5,242 nt of DNA, from assembly GCA_900553045.1 (NCBI GenBank), contig USBW01000061.1:1-5242 (forward strand), written 5' to 3'. How positions within the stretch are numbered: the stretch's first letter is position 1; every line of letters begins with the position of its first letter. Both the position numbers and the translations under genes were made by a program. The notes under the pieces are model-generated. The model was not told the origin of the DNA, did no database searches, and saw nothing but the letters and a program-made list of their open reading frames with translations. This DNA is from an uncultured Mycoplasmatota bacterium. GTDB lineage: Bacteria > Bacillota_I > Bacilli_A > RF39 > UBA660. Positions 1 to 5,242 of the stretch are shown here, piece after piece.

Positions 1-1043
1 GGTCCAATAACGATAACAGAACGTCCTGAATAGTCAACACGTTTACCAAGTAGATTTTGACGGAAACGACCTTGTTTTCCTCTTAAGATATCAGAAAGTG
101 ATTTAAGGGGTCTGTTTTTATCAAGAGCTGCCTTATTTTTACGTTTGGCATTATCAATCAAAGAATCAACTGCTTCTTGTAACATTCTTTTTTCATTTTG
201 AATGATAATTGATGGAGCCCCTAAGTCAATTAACTTTTTCAAACGATTATTACGGTTAATAACACGACGATATAAATCGTTCAAATCACTAGTAGCAAAA
301 CGGCCACCATCAAGTTGAATCATAGGACGAAGCTCAGGTGGGATAACAGGAATAACATCCATGATCATCCATTCAGGTTTATTACCTGATTTATAGAAAG
401 CGTCTAAAATATCTAAACGTTTAATTAGACTAACACGCTTTTGACCTTGAGCAGTCTCTAGCTTCTTGCGAATATCATTTATTTCTTTTTCAAGATCAAC
501 TTTCTTTAATAGTTCTTTAATAGCTTCAGCACCCATGCCTACTTTAAAACCATCACCATATTTTTCATAGTAAGCACGGTATTCTTTTTCAGATAAAGTC
601 TGTTTATTTTCTAAAGGAGTAATACCTTTATCAATAACAACATAAGAGACAAAGTACAATACTTCTTCAAGATCTCTTTGACTCATGTCAAGTACAGTAC
701 CCATACGTGATGGAACTCCTTTAAAGTACCAGATATGAGAGACAGGGGAAGCAAGTTCGATATGTCCCATTCTCTCACGTCTTACTTTAGAACGAGTTAC
801 CTCAACGCCACAGCGATCACAGACAATATTTTTGTACTTAATACGTTTATATTTACCACAAGCACATTCAAAGTCTTTAGTTGGACCAAAAATTTTCTCG
901 CAGAAAAGTCCATCACGCTCTGGTCTTAGAGTACGGTAGTTGATGGTCTCAGGTTTCTTTACTTCACCATAGGACCATTCACGAATCTTATCTGGTGAGG
1001 CAATTCCAATCTTTAAAGCTTCAATCTTATTTACTTCGATCAT
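1..1043 (-). CDS. rpoC: DNA-directed RNA polymerase subunit beta' (RpoC), N-terminal part, runs off the left edge
   Basis: This is the front of the largest catalytic subunit of bacterial RNA polymerase; 347 whole codons plus two bases are present. The ATG at 1043-1041 gives a protein starting [20 protein letters not shown], matching the family N-terminus. The conserved block [20 protein letters not shown] (residues 26-45) leads into the zinc-binding domain with Cys60, Cys62, Cys75 and Cys78. By family knowledge, residues about 230-246 (PVIPPELRP then LDGGRF) are the lid region, about 253-300 the clamp coiled coil that binds sigma, and about 299-312 the rudder. The window ends just after [13 protein letters not shown] (335-347), before the catalytic NADFDGD loop, so the active-site aspartates cannot be checked here. 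It overlaps the rpoB stop by one base and is probably translated by coupling to it. Residue 84 is Arg. No frameshift is visible. Identity is essentially certain; the host lineage is inferred as low-G+C Gram-positive. Confidence 0.98.
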   Translation of the reverse strand, partial: MIEVNKIEALKIGIASPDKIREWSYGEVKKPETINYRTLRPERDGLFCEKIFGPTKDFECACGKYKRIKYKNIVCDRCGVEVTRSKVRRERMGHIELASPVSHIWYFKGVPSRMGTVLDMSQRDLEEVLYFVSYVVIDKGITPLENKQTLSEKEYRAYYEKYGDGFKVGMGAEAIKELLKKVDLEKEINDIRKKLETAQGQKRVSLIKRLDILDAFYKSGNKPEWMIMDVIPVIPPELRPMIQLDGGRFATSDLNDLYRRVINRNNRLKKLIDLGAPSIIIQNEKRMLQEAVDSLIDNAKRKNKAALDKNRPLKSLSDILRGKQGRFRQNLLGKRVDYSGRSVIVIG

Positions 1044-1057
1044 TAATAATCAACCTC
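1041..1057 (-). promoter_or_regulatory. rpoB-rpoC TAATG overlap with upstream GAGG ribosome binding site
   Basis: The rpoB stop TAA (1045-1043) shares its last A with the rpoC ATG (1043-1041). A GAGG core, within AGTGAGG, lies at 1057-1054 inside the rpoB coding sequence, 10 bases before the ATG. This fixes the rpoC start, which also agrees with the family N-terminus. It suggests that ribosomes ending rpoB can restart on rpoC, helping keep beta and beta' in balance. The ten-base spacing is on the long side, so coupling may matter more than direct binding. Confidence 0.7.
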
Positions 1058-4000
1058 ACTTTCATCAAAATCTTTATCTATTTCATCTTCAAAAGATTCT
1101 TCATCAAAATCCTCTTCTTCCTCATCAAGATCTTCTTCCAAAGAATCATCAGGGAAATTTAAAGGTTCTTCTGGCATCGCTTCTTCTTTTTCTTTATCTA
1201 AGTCATCAATCGAGAACTTAGTATCTTCTTCTAATTCTTCTTTTTCAATCTGTTTTAAGTCTAAAACCTCGTTCTTATCGTTGATAATCTGAATATCAAG
1301 TCCTAAAGCTTGGAACTCTTTAATTAAGACTCGGAACGATTCAGGAACACCAGCTTGATCAATTTTATTACCTTTAACTAAGGCTTCGTAAACTTTAACA
1401 CGACCTACAATATCATCAGACTTAACTGTTAATATTTCTTGTAAGGTGTGAGCAGCACCATAAGCATAAAGTGCCCAAACTTCCATCTCACCGAAACGTT
1501 GTCCACCAAATTGAGCTTTACCTCCAAGTGGTTGTTGGGTTACTAGTGAATATGGACCAGTAGCACGAGCATGCATCTTATCTTCAACCATGTGATTTAG
1601 TTTTATCATATACATGACACCAACTGAAACACGGTGATCAAACTTACGACCAGTACGACCATCATAAAGATCAGTCTTACCATCTTCATCCATGCCGGCT
1701 TCTTTCATCATATCTAAAATATCTTGTTCAGTTGCTCCATCAAATACTGGAGTGGCAACATGGACACCTAACTTCTTAGCAGCCATACCAAGGTGTAGCT
1801 CTAAAACTTGACCAATATTCATACGTGATGGAACTCCAAGTGGATTTAACATGATATCAACTGGCGTACCATCTGGTAAGAATGGCATATCCTCTTCTGG
1901 TAAAATTAAAGAAATAACACCTTTGTTACCATGACGTCCAGCCATCTTGTCACCAACTTGAATCTTACGTTTTTGAACAATATAGACACGAATTAATTTA
2001 GAAACACCTGCTGCAAGTTCTTCACTATCTTTTCTTGTGAAGATCTTAACATCGTGGACAATACCATCGCCACCATGTGGTACACGTAAAGAAGTATCAC
2101 GAACTTCACGAGTCTTCTCTCCAAAGATTGCATGAAGTAATTTTTCTTCACTAGTAAGCTCAGCCATTCCTTTTGGAGTAACTTTACCAACTAAAATGTC
2201 GCCTTCTTTTACCTCTGTACCAATTCTAATAATACCATTAGCATCAAGATTCTTACGAGCTTCTTCACTAACATTAGGAATATCTCTTGTAATTTCTTCA
2301 GGACCTAATTTAGTATCACGACAAGGCATCTCATAATCTTCAATATGAATAGTAGTATAAGCATCTTCCTTAACTAAACGTTCATTTAAGATTACAGCAT
2401 CCTCATAGTTATAACCATTAAACATGGTAAATGCTACAACAACATTCTTTCCTAAAGCAAGTTCGCCCATATCAGTACTTGGACCATCAGCTATAACGTG
2501 ATTACGTTTAACCTTGTCACCAACTTTAACAATTGGACGATGATGGAAACAAGTATTTTGGTTAGAAGCTGTAAAATCAGATAAATAGTAAACATCTTGA
2601 CCAGTTTTGTTCTCTACTACGATCTTACGAGCATCAACATAAGAAACTACTCCGTCTGCTTTAGCTACAATAGTTGAACCACTATCACGAGCAGCAATAT
2701 ACTCAACACCAGTGCCAACAAATGGTGCTTCTGGTTTTAATAATGGAACTGCTTGACGTTGCATGTTTGAACCCATAAGAGCACGAGTTGCATCATCATG
2801 TTCTAGGAATGGGATACAACTTGTTGTAATAGATACAACCTGTTGTGGCGAAACATCGATGTAATCGATCTTATCTGGTGTAACCATAATATTTTCGCCT
2901 CTAAAACGGGCAGTGACGCTATCTGCTATGATTTTATTATTCTCATCGGTTGCTACTGTTGCTTCTGAAATAATTAAATCTGCTTCCTCATCAGCAGTAA
3001 AATATTTAACTTCATCAGTAATAACACAATTATTAACTTTACGATATGGTGTCATAATGAAACCATACTCATCAACTTTGGCATAACTTGCTAAAGTTGT
3101 AATAAGTCCGATATTTGGTCCTTCTGGAGACTCAATAGGACAAATACGACCATAATGCGACTCATTGACGTCTCTTACTTCCATACCAGCACGATCACGC
3201 GATAGTCCACCTGGTCCTAGAGCAGATAGTCTTCTTTTATGAGTAAGTTCAGCAATTGGATTTACTTGATCCATGAACTGTGATAATTGGCTGCTTCCAA
3301 AGAACTCTTTTAATACTGCTGTAACTGGGCGAATATTAATTAAAGATTTTGGTGTAGCTTCTTCAAGTTCTTGAGTCGTCATACGTTCACGAATAACACG
3401 TTCCATACGAGTAATACCTACACGGAACTGATTTTGCAATAATTCACCAACTTGACGAATACGACGATTTCCTAAATGATCGATCTCATCAAAGTTTCCA
3501 ACTCCAGAAAGTAAATTCAAATAATAAGAGACTGCTGCATAAAAATCAGAAATAGTCAAACGTTTTGACTGAATAGTCTGATCATTACCAATTACTACCA
3601 TTTTCTCTTTAGTTCCTGGTTTATAAATTTTTACTGTTTGAACAACATCATAAGTATCTAACTCATCATTAATTTTAACCTTTTGAGTATTATAACCAGC
3701 TTTAAAAATTGGTTTTAAAGCCTCTAAAACATCTTTAGTGACAACTGTTCCCTTTGGATAAATAACTTCGCCATCACTAATAATATCTTCAGCTAATGTC
3801 TGATTAAGTAATCTATCTAAAACATTAAGTTTTAAATTGAACTTATAACGACCTACTTTAGCTAAATCATAACGGAATTCATCAAAGAAACGCGTAATGA
3901 TCTGGTTTTTAGAACTATCTAAAGTAGCAGGTTCTCCTGGTCTTAATTTTTCATAAATCTCAATTAGTGCTTCATCTGTATTTCTAGTTGAGTCCTTAGC

Positions 4001-4570
4001 AATAGTATTATTAATAAAATCACTTTCCCCAAATAATTTTATAATATCTTCATCACTAGATAAACCAAAAGCACGTAACATTGTTGTAAGTGTTACTTTA
4101 CGTGTTCTATCAATACGAACATATAAAATATCTCTAGCGTCTGCTTCAAACTCTAACCATGTACCACGAGTAGGTATAATCTGAGAAGTAATAAGCAAAC
4201 GACCGTTTTTATCTACTTCTTTATTAAAGTAAACACTAGGGCTACGAACAAGTTGGGAAACGATAACACGTTCTGCACCATTAATAACAAAAGTACCACT
4301 TTCGGTCATTAAAGGCATATCACCTAAGAAAATTTCTTGTTCTTTTACTTCCCCAGACTCATTGTTAAATAAACGAACATCAACTTTCAAAGGAGCGGCA
4401 AAAGTCGCATATCTTTCTTTACATTCTTTAATTGAGTAGCGCGGTTCATCAAAATGATAATCACCGAATTCCATTCTTAAAGTTCCAGCAAAATTCTCTA
4501 CTGGAAACAAATCTTCAAAGACTTCACTAATTCCTTTTTCAATAAACCACTGATACGATTTTTTTTGTAT
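1043..4570 (-). CDS. rpoB: DNA-directed RNA polymerase subunit beta (RpoB), N-terminus truncated at the contig junction
   Basis: This is the second catalytic subunit of RNA polymerase. Numbering below counts the TTG codon at 4510-4508 as residue 1, giving 1155 residues to the TAA at 1045-1043. Visible landmarks are [15 protein letters not shown] (81-95), the rifampicin region from [10 protein letters not shown] (405-431), [17 protein letters not shown] (454-470), NGYNYEDA (698-705), the active-site lysines in [12 protein letters not shown] (K855, K863), [19 protein letters not shown] (888-906) and [19 protein letters not shown] (996-1014). The TTG is not a true start: homology continues upstream in frame as [20 protein letters not shown] (4570-4511), matching the IQTSSYQWF block of Bacillus subtilis RpoB near residues 32-40. 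Beyond about 4570 the match stops and an in-frame stop lies at 4592-4594. About 30 N-terminal residues are therefore missing, most likely through a misjoin. The C-terminal 65 residues are very acidic. The upstream neighbour expected in this operon (rplL) is absent. Confidence 0.97.
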   Translation of the reverse strand: MQKKSYQWFIEKGISEVFEDLFPVENFAGTLRMEFGDYHFDEPRYSIKECKERYATFAAPLKVDVRLFNNESGEVKEQEIFLGDMPLMTESGTFVINGAERVIVSQLVRSPSVYFNKEVDKNGRLLITSQIIPTRGTWLEFEADARDILYVRIDRTRKVTLTTMLRAFGLSSDEDIIKLFGESDFINNTIAKDSTRNTDEALIEIYEKLRPGEPATLDSSKNQIITRFFDEFRYDLAKVGRYKFNLKLNVLDRLLNQTLAEDIISDGEVIYPKGTVVTKDVLEALKPIFKAGYNTQKVKINDELDTYDVVQTVKIYKPGTKEKMVVIGNDQTIQSKRLTISDFYAAVSYYLNLLSGVGNFDEIDHLGNRRIRQVGELLQNQFRVGITRMERVIRERMTTQELEEATPKSLINIRPVTAVLKEFFGSSQLSQFMDQVNPIAELTHKRRLSALGPGGLSRDRAGMEVRDVNESHYGRICPIESPEGPNIGLITTLASYAKVDEYGFIMTPYRKVNNCVITDEVKYFTADEEADLIISEATVATDENNKIIADSVTARFRGENIMVTPDKIDYIDVSPQQVVSITTSCIPFLEHDDATRALMGSNMQRQAVPLLKPEAPFVGTGVEYIAARDSGSTIVAKADGVVSYVDARKIVVENKTGQDVYYLSDFTASNQNTCFHHRPIVKVGDKVKRNHVIADGPSTDMGELALGKNVVVAFTMFNGYNYEDAVILNERLVKEDAYTTIHIEDYEMPCRDTKLGPEEITRDIPNVSEEARKNLDANGIIRIGTEVKEGDILVGKVTPKGMAELTSEEKLLHAIFGEKTREVRDTSLRVPHGGDGIVHDVKIFTRKDSEELAAGVSKLIRVYIVQKRKIQVGDKMAGRHGNKGVISLILPEEDMPFLPDGTPVDIMLNPLGVPSRMNIGQVLELHLGMAAKKLGVHVATPVFDGATEQDILDMMKEAGMDEDGKTDLYDGRTGRKFDHRVSVGVMYMIKLNHMVEDKMHARATGPYSLVTQQPLGGKAQFGGQRFGEMEVWALYAYGAAHTLQEILTVKSDDIVGRVKVYEALVKGNKIDQAGVPESFRVLIKEFQALGLDIQIINDKNEVLDLKQIEKEELEEDTKFSIDDLDKEKEEAMPEEPLNFPDDSLEEDLDEEEEDFDEESFEDEIDKDFDESEVDY
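1046..1240 (-). other. Hyperacidic C-terminal tail of RpoB
   Basis: The last 65 residues of RpoB contain 36 Asp/Glu and only 4 Lys, with no Arg, including runs such as [20 protein letters not shown]. The tail follows the last conserved segment ([19 protein letters not shown], about 1057-1075). On the plus strand it appears as a C/T-rich tract of CTT, TCT and TCA triplets. Many Firmicutes and Mollicutes RpoB proteins end in a variable acidic extension, so this is a lineage trait rather than a domain I can name. It is probably disordered. Confidence 0.85.
3218..3298 (-). other. rpoB: Rifampicin resistance-determining region of rpoB, wild-type pattern
   Basis: These 27 codons align without gaps to Escherichia coli RpoB residues 507-533, beginning [10 protein letters not shown]. 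The residues equal to E. coli Leu511, Ser512, Gln513, Asp516, His526, Arg529, Ser531 and Leu533 are all unchanged. Differences are Asn518 to Val, Leu521 to Ile, Ser522 to Ala, Ile524 to Leu and Ile530 to Leu. Ser522 to Ala and the two Ile to Leu changes also occur in Bacillus subtilis as I recall it. Target-site resistance to rifampicin is therefore not indicated. The His526 codon is at 3241-3239 and the Ser531 codon at 3226-3224. Confidence 0.9.
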
Positions 4571-4590
4571 TTTTGTTTTTGATGTTAACC
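4559..4590. other. Probable chimeric junction between two unrelated genomes
   Basis: On the left, rpoB homology reaches IQKKSYQWF (codons 4570-4544) and then ends; further upstream codons read G-L-T-S-K-T-K after a stop at 4592-4594, unlike any RpoB N-terminus I know. On the right, an unrelated plus-strand gene of much higher G+C begins at 4607. G+C counted by hand is 19/60 in 4501-4560, 32/60 in 4621-4680 and 34/60 in 5041-5100. An eight-base T-run (4559-4566) fits both sides: it encodes Lys-Lys in rpoB and could also be part of the T-rich leader of the right-hand gene. The exact breakpoint cannot be fixed from sequence alone. A genuine rearrangement is possible but would have destroyed an essential gene. 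Confidence 0.8.
4568..4575 (+). promoter_or_regulatory. Bacteroidetes-type -7 promoter box (TAnnTTTG match)
   Basis: The sequence TATTTTTG matches the -7 consensus TAnnTTTG used by the primary sigma factor of Bacteroidetes. It lies 31 bases before the ATG at 4607, implying a short leader of roughly 20-25 bases, which is usual in that phylum. No TTTG partner is visible about 19-21 bases upstream, where rpoB sequence lies; if the contig is chimeric, the -33 element would be on the missing side. The tract is very T-rich, so a chance match is quite possible. Confidence 0.4.
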
Positions 4591-4606
4591 CTTAAACCTG
4601 TTAGTT

Positions 4607-5218
4607 ATGGAAGTGAAAAAACTCGATTTCGGAGAAACCCTCAAGGATTCCGTCGCCATCGGCGTAAAGAACGCACCTTCGGTGATCGCAGCAGTGGCCT
4701 TATGGCTCATTACGATCTGGATACCTTATCTCAATGTGGGTACCACAATCGCCATCACCTTACTGCCCACACAGTTGGCCAAGGGTGAGATTGTCAATCC
4801 CCTGGGCATTTTCGACAGCAAATACCGCCGCTACATGGGCGAGTTCTTCATCACGATGGGCCTGATGGTTTTCCCGATTTTCATCGGCGTGCTCTTCATG
4901 GTCATCCCGGGCATCGTGCTCTCGATCGCATGGACGCTCTCCTACTATTTCCTCATCGAAAAGGGCAAAAATCCGATACAGGCCATCAAGGCTTCGAACG
5001 ACGCCACCTACGGCAGCAAATGGACCATGTTCTTCGTGTCGCTGGTCGTCGGCGTACTGTTCGGCATCGTATTCGGCATTTTCCAGGCCATCTGCAATGC
5101 GATCGGCATCGGCTTCATCACGTTCGTCGTCATGTTCATCCTCTACGTGCTGGCCATCTCGATCTCGATGTCCATCAGCGCTTCATTCTGGAAACAGCTG
5201 AAAGGCAACGTGGAGTAA
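4607..5218 (+). CDS. Multi-pass integral membrane protein of unknown function, Bacteroidales-like
   Basis: I do not recognise a specific function. The 203-residue protein starts MEVKKLDFGETLKDSVAIGV and has about five or six hydrophobic segments: roughly 24-40, 42-56, 78-100, 101-117, 140-165 and 168-192. There is no cleavable signal peptide and no catalytic motif. The stretch IPGIVLSIAWTLSYYFLIEKG followed by a short P-I-Q-A-I-K-A-S-N-D segment and a Lys-Trp (100-139) resembles the Pro-Gly helix / 'eGkgPieAlkrSw...kG.w' pattern of the DUF975, YciC and related integral membrane families, whose roles are mostly unknown. That resemblance is from memory. The ATG at 4607 is the first in frame, and no Shine-Dalgarno sequence precedes it, as is usual in Bacteroidetes. 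Third positions are rich in G and C, unlike the rpo genes. It points away from rpoB, and its other neighbours lie beyond the window. The stop is TAA at 5216-5218. Confidence 0.85.
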   Translation: MEVKKLDFGETLKDSVAIGVKNAPSVIAAVALWLITIWIPYLNVGTTIAITLLPTQLAKGEIVNPLGIFDSKYRRYMGEFFITMGLMVFPIFIGVLFMVIPGIVLSIAWTLSYYFLIEKGKNPIQAIKASNDATYGSKWTMFFVSLVVGVLFGIVFGIFQAICNAIGIGFITFVVMFILYVLAISISMSISASFWKQLKGNVE

Positions 5219-5242
5219 ACGCTCCGGAGACGATCCGAAGGA

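Noticed and set aside
735..929. Plus-strand open frame of 64 codons
   Set aside because: It lies antisense within the conserved start of rpoC, including the zinc-binding cysteines, and its translation looks like no protein. It is a shadow frame.
1070..1200. CTT/TCT-rich tract as a microsatellite or triplex-forming repeat
   Set aside because: The triplets are irregular and are explained by Glu and Asp codons of the acidic RpoB tail; there is no exact tandem unit.
1993..2190. Minus-strand open frame of 65 codons
   Set aside because: It lies in another frame inside well-conserved rpoB sequence, with no ribosome binding site or recognisable protein.
4559..4580. T-rich tract as an intrinsic terminator
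   Set aside because: No GC-rich hairpin precedes the T-run on either strand. The first eight T's are explained by two Lys codons of rpoB and the rest by an AT-rich leader.
4500..4620. Real divergent promoter region or horizontal transfer beside rpoB
   Set aside because: rpoB is missing essential N-terminal codons and has no start, so a functional intergenic region is not credible. A misjoin explains all signs more simply.
4573..4788. Plus-strand open frame of 71 codons beginning with TTG
   Set aside because: It overlaps the membrane protein gene in another frame, and its Arg/His-rich translation is typical of an out-of-frame reading of GC-rich DNA.
5222..5229. Palindrome CTCCGGAG after the membrane protein stop
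   Set aside because: It is only eight bases with no loop or T-run before the window ends, so neither a terminator nor an operator can be supported.

Overview
The window holds two pieces of DNA that do not look as if they belong to one genome. Positions 1 to about 4570 are AT-rich (38% and 32% G+C in the two 60-base lines I counted by hand, 1-60 and 4501-4560). They carry the RNA polymerase genes rpoB and rpoC on the minus strand. Both proteins read as those of low-G+C Gram-positive bacteria (Bacilli, Erysipelotrichia or Mollicutes-like gut lineages). All the tryptophan codons I checked are TGG and no TGA has to be read through, so the standard code applies and Mycoplasma/Spiroplasma is unlikely. 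I cannot name the genus.

Layout: positions 1-1043 (minus) are the first 347 codons of rpoC, running off the left edge. Positions 1043-4570 (minus) are rpoB, complete at its C-terminus but cut at its N-terminus. The two genes overlap by one base (TAATG), the usual rpoB-rpoC operon order with likely translational coupling. Together they encode the beta subunit and the front part of beta', which form the catalytic core of RNA polymerase. The rifampicin-binding region is wild type in every main resistance position I checked.

From about 4559-4590 the character changes abruptly. rpoB loses homology within its first conserved block, meets an in-frame stop at 4592-4594 and has no plausible start. 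A gene with about 53-57% G+C, with GC-rich third positions, then begins on the plus strand (4607-5218). It encodes a 203-residue multi-pass membrane protein of unknown function and is preceded by a match to the Bacteroidetes -7 promoter box (TAnnTTTG). The simplest reading is a chimeric metagenomic contig, joined in or near a T-run, with a Firmicutes/Mollicutes-like rpo operon on the left and a Bacteroidales-like fragment on the right. I see no RNA genes, CRISPR arrays, insertion sequences or convincing new system. The junction is the main thing to look at.
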